DNA of 64,000 bases from Piscicola geometra. Taxonomy: Eukaryota > Annelida > Clitellata > Hirudinida > Piscicolidae. Below the pieces are notes generated by a model. The model was not told the DNA's origin and ran no database searches. It saw only the letters and a list, made by a program, of their open reading frames with translations. The stretch covers positions 7,386,997 to 7,450,996 of the forward strand of contig OX030964.1 in NCBI GenBank assembly GCA_943735955.1, in the 5' to 3' direction. Every line of letters begins with the position of its first letter. The stretch's first letter is position 1. Positions 37,001-51,053 of the stretch are shown here, one piece after another. The translations under genes and the position numbers were made by a program.

Positions 37001-40000
37001 GATATCACTATCAGCTTCTCTTCTCATTATCAATCCATCTTCACTTGTTTTTTTATATCACTATACCTAAATCTACATTTTTGAAGTTAAATAATTTGTT
37101 TAAAAATGGAATTGAAGTGGGGCGCTAATGTTATTTGTAATAAGTATTTGCCCTTGCAGCCCTGTAATGTATTGAGGATAGGAGTTATAAAAATAAAGAT
37201 TCATGTATTCGATACATTTTACTTGAAAATTCATATTAAAGTCCCTAAACTGTTTGGGTAATTGTAACTTAATACTGGTTGTAAATCAGAGATTTTTTAT
37301 TTTTTTCTAATAATATTTTAAATAAACGTAAAAACCCGTTAGTTTTTTAAACATGTTTTGCAGCATTCTAAACATAGGTACTTTTTACAAAAAAACTTCA
37401 AAAATTCTCAAATGCTCGAAATGCTAAGTATTAAGGTTGCAACCTGCATTCGTATATATCTCTCTTATGACCACTCGAATAATTGAAAAAAAGCGAAAAT
37501 ATATGAACCTTTACTCACCCACCATTCAACCAACCACTTTAATTTCTCTCAACAGCTCCACCAACATCAACCCTGGCCAAAGAGTTTTGTCACCTAGAAA
37601 CCTTCCGGGCCACATGCTCAGATGATCACGTGATTTTGATGACGTCAGCCCTGTACGGAAGGAAGGGTCTGGGAAAGTGTGTCAAGACTCACCTGGGATT
37701 TGTGGGATGTTTCTTCGACGTGATAGGTGTGACATGAAAAAGTTATAATTTCAGAGAAATAAAAATCATTACTATAAATATCAATTTAAATAATTTTCAT
37801 TGATTGCGTTGAGTAAATTATAATGATATAGTTTTTTACCAGGTCACATGGACAGGATGTGCAGCGGCAGAAGAGAGTGTGAGGTGGATGTGACTGAACC
37901 AGCTTTTGGGAGTGTGAACCCGTGCAATGATGAGCTGAAGAGTCACTTGGACGCGGAGTATGTTTGTTTGCCCGGTGAGTTTGGGAGATTGGTCAGTGAA
38001 TTAGAACAAGTTGAAATGGTTTAGTGATTGGTTGGTGAGTCGTGTGAAAGCTGATAGGCGTGATTTTCAAGTTTTAGAAACAATTTGGTTTAAACCTAAA
38101 TATTTCATTTTTTTTGCAAAAATTTATGTTTGAAAAAAATAATGTAGGAAAAACATTTTTTATGAAACTAAATGTTTATTGATTTGATAGATAGATTGTT
38201 ATTCAATGAATGCCAAGCAAGACGCGTGAGAGAGGTTTTGACAGAGGCATTTCAAACTCTTTCCAGGGCATAACCCATTCCAGAAGTCATAGTAGATGTG
38301 AAAAAAAGTAAAGAAATAATATTTAATAAAAAAATAATGGAAAAGTGATAAGCATAAAAAAGAAAAAAAAGGATAGAAAGTAGAAATTAAGAACAGACGA
38401 TACAAAGAAGAGGGAACAAATAAATAAGAAAAGAATAAAAAAGATTTGAAAAAATGAAAATGTTTTATTTGTGACAAAATTGTATTTGAAAAATGAAAAA
38501 TGGTTGGGGATAAATAAAGTTAAAGTAGGCAAAAAAGATTTATCAGTGGCTGATTTTGCAAAGATAATTGTTTTCAAAAAAGTTTGTGATATGATGTATT
38601 GTTGAATTGTATAAAAAGCCAAAAGTGTGATTTGATTATGAATAATTATATTAGTGATAATTCCTTCTTCTTATGAAAATTGAATAACAATTTCTAATTT
38701 ATATCTCAATAAAAATAATTGAATGCGCATCGCTATCTCGAATGATGGCTCTTATTTTGATTGAACGAAGTATAAACACATTAGAGGGCTGATGACATGG
38801 GTTCTAGGTCCGTCTATCAAAGACATGCAGCTAGATGCATTTGTGTAAGGATCTGTTTTGCCAGTTGAAGCTCTTTGTATGTTTGTGTAGACGTTTATAT
38901 GGATCTAAGTATGACTCTTAATAAATTTATTCTAATGTGTTTTTTTCGCATTCCACAATTACTGATATTAAATAGAAAATCTATTTTAATAAGAGTTTTT
39001 TTATTGATAAAACGTTAACGTGGTATGCGTCTATTTATTTGGTTCATTACATTATTCACTTGACTCTGAGGTTAAATTCTCTCTGAGTTCTTATGGTTAA
39101 AGCTCACTCAAAATATTTTTCTTTAGTTTTAATGCATTTTAGTTCATTCCATTGCATTTTCAGTAAAATTTAGAGTGAACTTTCATGCCAAAGAAACATG
39201 TCTACCTCTTCCATAAAAAATGTTTTTTTCTGTATTAAGCAAAACTCTTAAGAAGCCAGTTTAACAAGGTTTCATCCAAAAAATATAAAATATTCTGCTT
39301 GCACAGATAAATGTAATTTTAAAGAAATATCAATATTTGAATAGGGAATATTTTTGTGTTCAGGCTTGTTTATATATCACTTGTACAATTTCAATTTGAC
39401 GTGTGGAAAGGTATCTTTCATTTTGGTCTCATGGCTTTTATTTATCTAACAGAAATTTGTTAATGTATCAAACTCCAAAGTGCTTTTTTCAAGAATTGCT
39501 ACAATATTGTTTTAAAATTCAAATAAAAACATTAGAAACATAGTTTTAAAGATTAAAATATGAAATTCTATTTTTTATATAAAATAGTTACCGTTTAAAA
39601 AATTGAGAAAAAATACTCAAAAATAAAATCTCACATCTAAAATTCCGTTCTGGGTTTCAAATAAAATAAGAAACCGAATAATGTTTTGGATGTTTGCACT
39701 CCGTCTTGGGAGAGCTAAAACACTCAATAATTCATTCGAAATATTATGAAATATTAAAATATTAGATTCGAATAAAAACGAAATATATATTTTTATAAAT
39801 ATTAAAATCCTTAGAGTTTGACAACAATGTTTCTTTACAGTTTAATTTTAAATTAATACTTTTTCACGACTTTGATTTAATGTCTCCAAATTTTAATGTG
39901 CATCTTAAGCTGAATTATTCGCAAGTCCTATTTATGGATCTATGTTACACTGTAATTGAATATGTCATTTTCAACTATTATTTACATTGTTTTTTTAAAT

Positions 40001-43000
40001 ACTCATGGATTCTGATTCATTTTACATGTTTTATATTTTTTCCTAGTTTAGATCTATGGAACATAACAAATACTTTATCACACACATACTAAAAATAAAA
40101 AAACACATTAAATAAATTAAAACACAAAAAGAAAAAAAACTATATAGAAATAGTTAGGCCGAAAATTGTAAAACACACCAAAACATTTTTTCACTAAAGA
40201 TACATTTAGCTACCCAGGCTTAGAACCGTTCATATTTGTTTCGTTTTATTTCATTTTAACAGCCATTGGTTCTAAAAGACCCATTCACTGATCTCCATAG
40301 AGGGTTTCTGATATGAAAACCGCTTTATACGTAGATGTAGAAAGGTTAGTGCCTGCCATGCATCAGAGGTGCTTTTTTTAGATTCATGGAATTCAAATAT
40401 TCAAAAATGATTTCTTCTGAAAGTTTAAAAATAAAAAATGCAAGTTTTTTAATAGGAAAAATTATGATTGAAGAAATAAATCGATAGATAAATGAATGCA
40501 TGGATGGATTGATGGATGGATGGATGCCAAGATAGATCAATGAAGTTTTTTTTTACGGATATGCAATAACACGAGCAACCCACACATGAACCCACACATA
40601 AACACATTCATAAACATACAAAGCACTAAAGTCTCTTAAGACGCTCACACTTGAGAACAGAATTTTGCTCTTAAGAAATCTTGTTCTTCATACCAGCCAT
40701 ATATTTAGAATTTTATTTACATTGAAAAATGAAAAATAATTTTATTAAAATTTATTTATAAAAATTACTATAATGTTTAAAAAGTTTAACATTGAATTTT
40801 TTTACTTTATAGATTTCTTACATACTCATTTTCAATAGATATTTTATTTTATTCATAGAACTGTTCCCTAGCATCTTCGAATGATTAATTTTGAATCATA
40901 TTTTTAGTATTCCATGAACAGGGTATTGTATTCAAGTTCATAAAAACATCTATGAAACATTGAAAAAAGTCTATAAACTCCTGCCCAGTACGCAAAGGTA
41001 GCATAAATCATTCTATACATGCGTTCCTAAAATAAATACTGCAGGGCTTCAAATAAACACCAAAATATTCGAAAAAATAATCAGACTAAGACTTTTATGT
41101 TTAAAACAAATCGAAACAATCCATTTCTAAAATTAAAATAAAGAAAATAACGAAAAAAAAATTGTAAATATAAATGTATATTTTGTTAAAAATTTAAAAA
41201 TTTAACAAATATATTTGAAAATTCAAAGTAATACACTATCTATAAACAAAATGTCCATAAATCGAAAAGTATTTTTCAAACAGTGTTGCTTATTTACAGA
41301 GCAAATGAAACCTTGATACATTCTGAAACCTGCGAGAATATTTAAAAGCCGATTTAAATTGGCTGCTGTTTCATGGAAATGTGTTTTAAATTTTAACGGT
41401 ATTTATTTTTTGAATAAATGCTTGAATGGTATAAAAGTGATTATTTATGTTTTGAAAATAGTAATGTTTTTCAAGTATAATTGAACATTTTTTTGTTGAA
41501 TTGTTTCAATACATTTATTCATAATGAATTTTTTCCAATCTTTAATAGTTTAATTTTGACGTAGAAAGTTCTAATACCCTTTTAATTTCAAATGAGTTTG
41601 CCTTATTCAATCATTTTAAACCTTGAACGGTCGACTAATTCTAAATTTTCATTTTCTAAAAAACATAGAATAATGCTTTTATCAAAACAATAAAGACTCT
41701 TTTTTCTAATCAACTCTCTCCTAATGGAGAATCTTACCCATTCAACTACCCCTACTCATAAATATCCACTAGGCATAACAATCACCAGCGCATCTGTGTA
41801 GGCTTAACACACTAGTTCTCAACCTCTCAGTGGGTTTTACTTTTTGAAAAGTACTAATTTCTTTGTATCTATCTATGCATTATTTTCTCTTATTTAAAAT
41901 TCCAGGTTAAACACCTATTATCTTTTTCAGAAAAAAAATATTTTATTGTTTTTTGTAAATGGCCTTCATATGAATTATCAAAATGACAGTTAAATAAAAT
42001 ATTTAATTTCGCTAAAAATTCAATAAAATTGTAATAAAATTTTATTTGAATACTAAATATTTTTAGAAAAATAGAAAAAAATTGAATATAGAAATGGGGA
42101 AAGCAAACAGATATCAGAATATCATGAGGTCAAAGTGAAATTATTTATCAAATCATATCTTCTTACTCGTCGTTTTTTCTTGAATATTTGTTTAAAAAAT
42201 ATTTTATAAATCTTTTTTCCAAAATATGTAGTCACAAATCTTTTTCATTTATAGTTTTACGAGTTAACTCGTAAAAAAAAGTTTAAAAAAATAATATTTC
42301 CTCTATAAGTTCTGATCAATGATATCATAAACTATAACTATAAATAAGATTTTTTTAGAAAACATATTTTTTAAACTTTTTGATTCATTGCTTAAACATG
42401 AATCATCATTAGCTGCCATATAAAACATAAATAGTGTGTGGATGCTGTGATTAGTTCCCCTAAATGAACAACTCATTTCCTACTTTAGATCTAACCATTT
42501 ATTTATGAATTGATTTATCTGTACATCCATTCATTCATTTTCTTTAACTTTATCTACTTATCATAAGACGTACATCAAAATTGTCGAATGGAAAAAAAAT
42601 TATACTTAAAAAATTTCTATAACCCCATTTTTCTCAATGAGTTTGTGTTCCAGCTCAAATAAAATAATTTTTTTATAAAAAGTTTTAGTTTCAAAATTAA
42701 ACATTATCTTTTTTAAAATCATTAATCTCTGTTTGTTTTTTAATATTTAATCTTTTTTGTTCTATGGTAATACATATTATTTTTTTTGTACAATGGACTT
42801 TTATTTTTAGTATTTATTTTATTATGGTATTTAAAATTCTATTAAATTCATTTCTTGCACTATTTTTCATTGCTTTTGAAAAATTTATTTCTTTTTCTGA
42901 TAGAGTTTTGTTTTGTTTTTTACATTCTGAAAATTTTGGAGGCTCTGACTATTTGAGAAAGTTTGTGATATACGAATACAGTTTCCAACAACTCAAATTT

Positions 43001-46000
43001 CAAAAATTTTATTCGTTTTATATGAAACATACCTATTATTATTGTAGGTATTGAAATAATAGTATTGAAGTTAATAAAAGAGTCATTTTTAGTTTATTGT
43101 TTTCAGCGATGACTTATTTATTACTTATACGCTATATAAATTGCAAGACATTCTTTTATATTTCCTTAATGTCATTTTTATGCTCCAATATTGAACCTCT
43201 CAACAACCATACTCAGAGTTTCTAAGAGTGACATTTCTTTTTTTATTGAATGAATTTTGATTTTTTGTGGAAAATGTTTAAACAGTCGAATTGAAATTCT
43301 TCCACTTTTATAAGAATTCATAAGTTTTTATCTTTTTATGAATAAACTAATTTTGGGTTTTTATGTATTATAATCGCAAGTCAACTTTTTACTTTTAACT
43401 TAGAAAAAGTAGTTTTGATTTAATTAGATTCTCTCATTTTTTTATTGAAAGAAGTTTTATTTATATGTCTATGTTGTTTATTGAGTTATATTTTTTTATT
43501 GTACTTTAAAAAAATTCTACACTTTTACAGAATTTTTTATTTTATACGTTATGAGTTATTATATTTTAATCTACATAATCTTTTTTTCCAAATATATTTT
43601 TATACAATTATTTTTTTACAAATAAATTCCAATAAGCGTAATTAGAAAAGTCTTGCCAAGAAACTTGATTATGGAGCCAAAACCAAATAAAAACTTATCT
43701 TAATAATAATCGCTGCTTCATTCATTCTGATTTTCGATAAAATATAAAATACATTTAAAAAGTGTCATTTTCTACTGAGTAAACGATGACTTAAACTACA
43801 ATAAATCTGAAGGAAAGACATTCAAGTTTCCACAAAAATTGTTAATTAAATTTTTTAAAAGAAAAATCATGATAATTTCATACATGAAAAAAACAAAGAT
43901 TAAAATTGCCAATCTTTTCTAATTTCATCTTGACAGTACTAGGAGCTCGTTTATGTACTCTAGATAATAAAAACAGAATCGCAAATAATACACTCCAAAG
44001 GAACGAAAGAACAGGAAAAGAAAAAACGCCCAAAATACATGAATGTGTGGTATCAAATGTCGATGGAATTCAACTTATTCTATGATGGCTGACCCAATAC
44101 AGAGACCAATGGCGTTTATTAGTCAATCAGAGCCTACTTTCAATTATTAATAATAATTATTTTGTATTAAAAATTTTTTAATCATTACTTTTCATCAATT
44201 TATTTAATATTCTTATTCTATGTTTCATTTTTTTCTCAATAAAATAACAATAAATACTAAAATTTATATAATTGATTTAATTATTATTATTCATACAATA
44301 TTTTTTGAAGGTTGACTGGTGAGTATGGGCTGGTGCTTTTAAGTTGTGATCGATGGAGTGATTGGTGTAGGAAGGAAAGGATTGATGGATGGAGGGTCGA
44401 TAATGCATGAGTAGGAGATAGATGCAGTGTTGATAAGGGACTTATTCAGTAAAAAAAGCAAACAATTGAATTTAAAAATAAAATCTCAAGTTTGAAAAAA
44501 AACTGTAAAATGTTTAAAAAAACTTCCTGGTTATTTTTTGATTTAATATTCCATTTATGTAAAAAATTAGTTTCAGCAAAAGTGGAATGTAAACAAAATG
44601 TAAATTAAATATCTAGAAAGAATAATTGAAAGCAAGAAAATAGAAAACAATAAATTAGAAAAAGATTATTTTACAAAGGCATATATCATCTCCTTTTACT
44701 CTTGATTGATTGTGTTTTATGTGGTAAGTGCTAGAAGCGACAGCAACAGTAGTGTTATAGTGTAGCGTTAGCGAATGCTATATAAGTTTTTTAAAGGCAT
44801 GCTAAATATTTAAAGAGATGGGGTTGTGATGGTTTTTCGGTTACTTTTGACAAATATTTACTGTGATATGGCGACAAAAAGGGAAAAAATATTTATGGCA
44901 ATAATTTTGAGAAAATAGAGGATGATGATATTGAAAAATGTAAAAATATTGCGGAAGAGTTTTAATGCCAGTTTTATGATGATTAAATTTTCACAGATTG
45001 ATGTTTGTAAATAAAGGTTTGTTGTAAAATAATAAGAGTGTGAAGAGGATGATGCACCATGATCCAGCCACTTCTGTACAAATGAACTCTAATGACAGGC
45101 ATATGATTGGGGGATTCTTAGTAAGTGAATAGGTGATCAACTCAAAAGTTTTTTCGTATTGCAAAATAATTTTTTTAGTTAATAGTTATGTAAATTTAAT
45201 GTAAATTTTGGCACAATATATACCTGTTCTAGAAATGCACTATACTAAGTCTTGCTTGTTTTTGTGTTACGATTATTGTGGTTTAGAAGAGATAAGACAC
45301 AAAATGTTGTAAAGCAGTGTGCTGGAAAGATATAGAGAGCAAGGATAGGGTTTATGAGCAGATGGGTAGGTGGTGGTGAAAAAGTAGAAGATATTATAGA
45401 TTAATTAAAATTTAGAAAAAAAGTAAATTACAATAAAATTATACTTTTCGAAAAAAATTAAATTACAGAAAACAAGTAAGTACAATTATATTAGTAAGAA
45501 TAGTTTCATTTTTACCTATTCAAAAAACCTAAATATTTTTTTCTTTTTTCCAGAAATTTCATCAGTGGCTTCTTCCCAACCTTGTCACGTGTTTCTAACT
45601 AAAGAACTCGTTGTGCTTTCTCTAACATCATCATCATCATCATTTCCGTCATTATCATCATCACCACCATCATTATCATCACTATCATCATCATCCTCAT
45701 GCGAGGAGTGGGTAATAGAGGCGGAAGAAGGATTTAGGATCAATGTGACCTTCCTCGTCCTTCCTCCTCCTCCTCCTCCTCTTCCTCTATCTTTCTACTC
45801 TCTCCATCTTCATCGTTAGTCATGAATTTATTAATGTTTGAAAAATTAAATGTTTAAATCGATAAAAATGATGATGAAAGGGTGCTAGTGATAACTGTGA
45901 TTAAACCATTGTTTTGCCTGTCAACTTGCTTTTATTATACTCTCCACAAGTCTATTTTTGTATTTTTTTACCAAATATATAAATACAGTTTTTAGAAAAC

Positions 46001-49000
46001 TAAAACATTTGTTCACTGAAAAAGATTTTTTGACTTTTTAAGGAATCCTCAACAACGCGTGTTTTTTTAGAAAGTTCTTTCAAGTTAGGAAAAATTGTTC
46101 ACGTGAATGATCTTATACAGACAGGCTACAAACACACAAACAAACAAAAACATACACGCAAACACTCACACATACATAAGCACAAACACATACAAATACA
46201 CAAACACACACACACACACACCAATCGCCAAATTAACAGAAAAACCAGATTCTCGTTTGCTCGCCGTAATTGAAGAAACACCATCATCATCCTCTTTCTC
46301 ATCATCACCCTCATCAGCATCATCAACACTATCGTCATCATCGCCAAAAAATTTTCATTTACAAAATCCTTCCACCAACTTCACTGACGTAAGACTCCAA
46401 GTGATCGCCTTGAAAGAACAGCGACTGCAACATGCTTACGTCAGTCGAAGTTCCCAGCTTCGAGTCCGACCAAGGGATCACAACTTTATGCTCCTACTGC
46501 AAGGTACGTGGCGTTTCCTTTGTGTTTTTAATGTATTTGGAAAATCCATTAATCTGTTTAAAAATTGCCTTGAAGGTTTGAAAAAGAAAAAAACTATTGA
46601 ATAATGTAATTAGATTTTGTTTAGAATTCTTTTTTAAAACAGTGACAACACGTAGTTTGAAAATTTGAAAACACATTGTATCGAAATCTGTTAATTTTTT
46701 AATTACATTTAAGAAAATATATATATTAAGTAATCTAGGATTAAAATATTTTTTGTTTACAAGAGTTCAAAAAAATTGTTTAAGCAGTCGAAGGCTTCAG
46801 TATTTAATTGTGAATTCTGTTTTTTTTATTTTTTTTCTTCTAACTAAATATAATAATTTGAAAAAATATTATAAATTCTGTTTTTGAAAAGCAAAATTGT
46901 GTTTATAAGTGAATTATTTTTCTAAAAAAGTTTTCCGAAATTTTACGTGTTTGATTTTTAATTTAACACAAACTACTTTGTTATGTAGGCAATAAAAAAA
47001 TACTTTTGACAATTTTGCATATCCTAAAGCAGCTGTTGAAAAACGAAAAATCAAAACATCAAAACCTTGCCTTCACTGGGAACCCGATAAGCTTCAGAGC
47101 ACAGCACCCTGCACGCTAAGCTTTTTCTAAGTTTATCGAGTTTCAGAAATTATTTTGAAAGATTTAAATACAAATTAAAATAGTATTTTTTTTCTATTTC
47201 TAGGAGTAACGAATTTAAATAACAGTCTATTTATGACTCAATTTTCATCATTTTATAACATTTCAAAAGTTATTATTTCATATTTATCTTTAAACTCAAA
47301 TATTTTAATAATTTTTTAATGTTTTCTAATCGAAATAATGATATTTTTGAGGTCATTTTGAACCCCCAGTTTTTGGTGTAATTGAATAATACATTTATAA
47401 TTTGAAGTACATCATAAAGGAAAAAATTCAAACGAATAGACTATTAATCGTGAGTTATTTTGAAGGAAAACTGCCTTGCGCCAAGGGATGTATTCATCAA
47501 ACTCAAACAAAATGATTTTTCTGAATCAAAACATTTGGAGATATTTTAAAAATACTTCTTTCTTTAAAAAAATTGACTTTTAAACGGAAAACCCCTATAA
47601 TAATAAAAAACATTGGTAAATTATATTCGAAACTAATACAAAACATTAATTTTCCGAAATAGAAAAGATAAAAATAGGACTCATTTATATATTTTTCGTC
47701 AATTACTCACATACGTTTGTGATGAATGGCTGGTCTGTAACACTCGGCTTACGCTTCTTTTAACAAACGACTTTTTGCCATCAATTCCTTATTGTTCATC
47801 GCTACTCTTTCTTGAATATTCGAGGCTTTGTTCATTTGAATAATGATTTATTATTGGATTCAATCGTAAAACAATAAGACTATATTCTATCATTTAATTT
47901 ATTAATTAAATACCTAATTAATCTTTAAAACATTATTTTTTTTAAATATCTTTTTGCAATTAATGTTAAACAAATCCAAACTTATCTCATTTTAAAACAT
48001 TTTCATCATAATATTAATAACTTTCCATTCACTTTCACCTATTCATCTTTTCTTCATAGCCACAGGTTGTAAAGATTTAGCAGTCCTTGGTGACACCAAC
48101 GTCTACTACAATGAACAGCGAAACGTGGCAAGAATGGTTTGCAGAAACTTCAAGAATGCCTGGACACTTTTGTGTATGTGGGTGGATCGGGCTTGGATGA
48201 AAGGTGATGTTTTACTAATACCGTATTAGTGTTTTAACAAAAAAGGGTAAACGTTGGAGATACGGTAGTTTAGTTTTAATGAGAAGATCATTGGTTTTTG
48301 TTGGATATTGGTGGCTGGATAGCGGAAAGCATAAGTGGATAATAAAGTAGACAATTAATTAACAGGTGATCAAGGGGAGTGGAGAGGCTTTGTTGGAAAC
48401 TGTTCATCCAATGCTCAGCCATCTAGTAAGTTGAACACACAAAAGCAAACACACAAGCCCAGTCAAAAAATCATGCTCTAACGCACAAACTTATACACAA
48501 ACATCCACAAACACACAGGTCATAGTTCTTTTTCAAATAGTGAAGCTAATGATCGGTTTAAACATACGACAGGTTAACAATTCTTTAGAGAAAGAAAGTT
48601 ATTGGAGCAATTAACATGAAGAACTATTAAAAATAATTATACATTTTAAACACTGTAAACTAAAATGTTTACTATTTGAAATGAAAAAAAAGATGTAGAG
48701 TCAAAATAATTAAATAAAATTCCCTCTTTATTTTTTAAAGAATGAAATTAACAATATTTTAAATTACACATAACAGCAGTTACTGTCATAGTAGTGGGTG
48801 TTTCACTTTCCATATCTCTCTGTGTTCTGCTGCTTGGACTTGTCTTTTTGAAAAGGTATTTGCTTATAATCGTTATAAAAATTATCCAAAAAAAGTATAT
48901 TTCTGTTTTTTATTCACACAGTGAAATATGTTTCTTATTTCTTTTCATATTGTTTTCGAAGTTTTCAAAATGCTATTTTCTTCTTTATGTTAATCGACTT

Positions 49001-50309
49001 TCAAAAGACCTGCCTTCAATATTGCTTTAATAAGCTTGTCAGTATGACAATCAAAAACTTCAATCTTTAAATACTCAAAAAATAATTTCTTATTTTTTTT
49101 ATTTGTATTTTTAAAAAGTCTTCACAGAATTTTGTTTCTTTAAAACTTTATTGACTCATTTTGCATGTTTTTCAAATGTAAAGTTATTTTTATAGTTTAG
49201 ATCATTTTTGATTGAATTTTTAAAAATATGAAATTAATCAATAAAATTCAATTGATAACTTTTGAAAAAATCATTTTGGTTTTTTGAAAAAAAAAGAACT
49301 TTCAAGAATAAATAATATGTTAAACTATTACATTTTTGGAGAAAAAACAAAAGACAATCATGATGAAATTTTTCTTCATTTATTTACATTTACTTACTTA
49401 TTCATCACCAAGCAGCAAGTTATTTACCAGCTATTTAAATCCCCACTTATTTCTTCTTGAAGATTCAAGAACATCGTCTCAGACCAGTTTAAAGATGACG
49501 TAAGCTTGGATGGAGTGTCAATCAAGCCGAATTCCAAACAACCTGTCTCTCTTTCCTCTTTCCCCATTCCTGCAAATCCCTCCCACTCAACATCCCTTCT
49601 CCCAACCATTTTTTTCCACCAAACTCACATTGAAGAGGAAACCTTTTGTGACTGTCATTTTTCAAAAGATCAATACTTGGAACTACAACAGCAGCGTCAT
49701 AAAAAACATTTCTTTAAACATTCCGATTCTGAAATTTTAGAAACATCAACACCAAACAAGAATCTTCGTTCCTTGCAAGAACATCCATGTCAGCATCAGC
49801 AAAAAGAGCAACTTTCAAAATATGATAGTTCGATTATATGCCATCCAGATTTTAACTCACTCAACCACTCTTGCAACCACGACACTCATGTAAAACAACA
49901 ACACAGTAACAAAACTTGCAAATGGCATATCAACAACATTGACAGTAACCTGTTCCATCAACACTGTTGCAACAACGTACACGAAAACCAAGCTACTCAT
50001 CTGAGCGATTTTTGTTTCGAGCATCAAAAAATGTACAACAACAACAACTTTAATGGCAACATCAACGACAACAACCTCACAATGAACAACATCAACGAAA
50101 AAAATACCAACATTCTCGATCAAAAAATTATGGGAAAACCCTTCTTTGATGGTGGTGATAATGATTGTTTTAAGGATGGTGGTGCTGATAATGATTCTAT
50201 TTTTTCTTACGATTCTGGTACTTTAAAAAAGGGCAATGTCCAAAGAATCGAAATAATTCCAGTGAATGGATTGACGAATGGATTGACGAATGGATTGATA
50301 AATGGATAG
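34058..50309 (+). CDS. Left SUEL-lectin / CUB-like / CCP-like transmembrane protein, complete
   Basis: Exons: 34058-34106, 37556-37726, 37843-37974, 45554-45814, 46240-46503, 48066-48173, 48366-48425, 48777-48855, 49463-50309. Phases agree throughout; 1971 nt, 656 aa. Residues 1-16 (MLQKILIVIIFLCFFP) form a signal peptide. SUEL lectin (about 22-117) keeps FCHLETFRATC, YGRKGLGKCV, GCFFDV, CSGRRECEV and the final AEYVCLP. A CUB-like domain (about 122-292) reads CEEWVIEAEEGFRINVTFL, then SSQLRVRPRDHNFMLLLQ, and is split by two poly-Ser runs. A CCP-like module (about 293-341) reads GCKDLAVLGDTNVYYNEQ to GEWRGFVGNC. One membrane helix (about 351-370) precedes a 280-residue Asn/His/Gln/Cys-rich tail that ends in NGLTNG repeats. 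SUEL domains bind rhamnose or galactose. It looks like a cell-surface receptor or adhesion protein; its ligand is unknown. AATAAA at 50402 suits poly(A). Confidence 0.87.
34107..37555. other. First intron of the left SUEL gene
   Basis: AT-rich intron of 3.4 kb between the signal-peptide exon and the first SUEL exon. The only feature that stands out is a GC-rich block at about 35284-35322 which, on the minus strand, gives an ATG in strong context (MAATKSPVIRNYE). It has no in-phase donor to a known gene. Confidence 0.5.
37975..45553. other. Second intron of the left SUEL gene
   Basis: This 7.6-kb AT-rich intron separates the SUEL exons from the CUB-like exons. Small GC-richer islands occur at about 38215-38290, 38750-38830, 44060-44130 (with CCAAT words) and 44320-44440 (GGATGGA-type repeats). 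I could not assign any of them to a gene. The right paralogue has a 6.9-kb intron at the same place with different content. Confidence 0.5.
45633..45692 (+). repeat. Ser-coding (TCA)n-type trinucleotide tract, left CUB-like exon
   Basis: Imperfect TCA/TCC/TCG repeats in reading frame encode a Ser/Pro/Leu-rich run inside the CUB-like domain. A second such tract lies in the next exon at about 46284-46345. Equivalent tracts in the right copy are longer. Confidence 0.9.
49463..50309 (+). other. Cytoplasmic-tail exon, left copy
   Basis: This last coding exon (282 codons) opens RFKNIVSDQFKDDVSLDG. It is dominated by Asn, His, Gln, Ser and Asp, with scattered Cys-His pairs and an island FFDGGDNDCFKDGGADND. 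It ends in a 12-bp repeat encoding NGLTNGLTNGLING. Its opening block, a CHxxFNSL-xxSCN block and the GGDND block are shared with the right copy; the rest is strongly diverged. It carries no known domain. Confidence 0.75.
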
Positions 50310-51053
50310 TCGGTGGTTGGATGAACCTTTGGATACGGGCTTGGTTGTTTGGAGGCTGATTGATACTACTAGTTTTTATACTAAATAGACAATTATTGGA
50401 TAATAAATCATTTGTTTAATGTTCAGTTATAAAATCTACTTAATTAACTTTTTCAATGAGTTTATGAATAAAAAGACATTTATAGATATTTATTAAATCT
50501 AAAATTTTATCTTATCAAATTTATCTAGAGTCTTTGAAAAATTAAAAATAAAAATTAATCAATTTAAAGTAGTAATAACTGATCGATTTATTTATGATTA
50601 AAACCTTGAACATGGGAATTTTTAAATATATTTTCCAAACACTTAAACTTAAACTAATCAAGTTTGATGATGACATAAAACTGAGGCTGGCAATGAAATC
50701 TAACGATATAAAAATTGTTTTGAAAAATTCATTCACATTTTATATCTATTAGAAGCTAACTAGTAAAAATTAGTTATAACTAAATAACACCCAAACAGCT
50801 AATCAATTACTCATTTAACCAACCATCCATCTAACCATCCAGCCATCTGTGTTTTTAAACATTAATTTTTTTCAATTAATTTAAATAATTCATTTTAAAT
50901 AATTACCATTTTCTATTGGTACAAAAATTAATTTCAAAAGAAAAAAACAGTCTTTTTAACTTACTATGTCAATTTTATTTTAATATAAGCAACAAAAATC
51001 TTTCAATATCATTTAATATTCCGTATAATTTTTTCTTTCTAGTTTCTATTTAT
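50310..51053. other. Convergent spacer at the centre of the inverted duplication
   Basis: 744 bp lie between the two stop codons of the tail-to-tail paralogues. AATAAA at 50402-50407 serves the left gene. On the minus strand AATAAA (51049-51054) overlaps the right gene's stop codon. No further gene is seen, and no perfect palindrome marks the join. Confidence 0.65.

Noticed and set aside
37437..37625. Start of the left SUEL gene at an ATG in 37437
   Set aside because: That frame stops within the SUEL exon. The lectin frame is entered through the acceptor at 37555 from the signal-peptide exon at 34058.
42764..43645. Hydrophobic ORFs resembling mitochondrial-style membrane proteins
   Set aside because: Composition follows T-rich intronic DNA of the left SUEL gene; no recognisable family and no codon bias.
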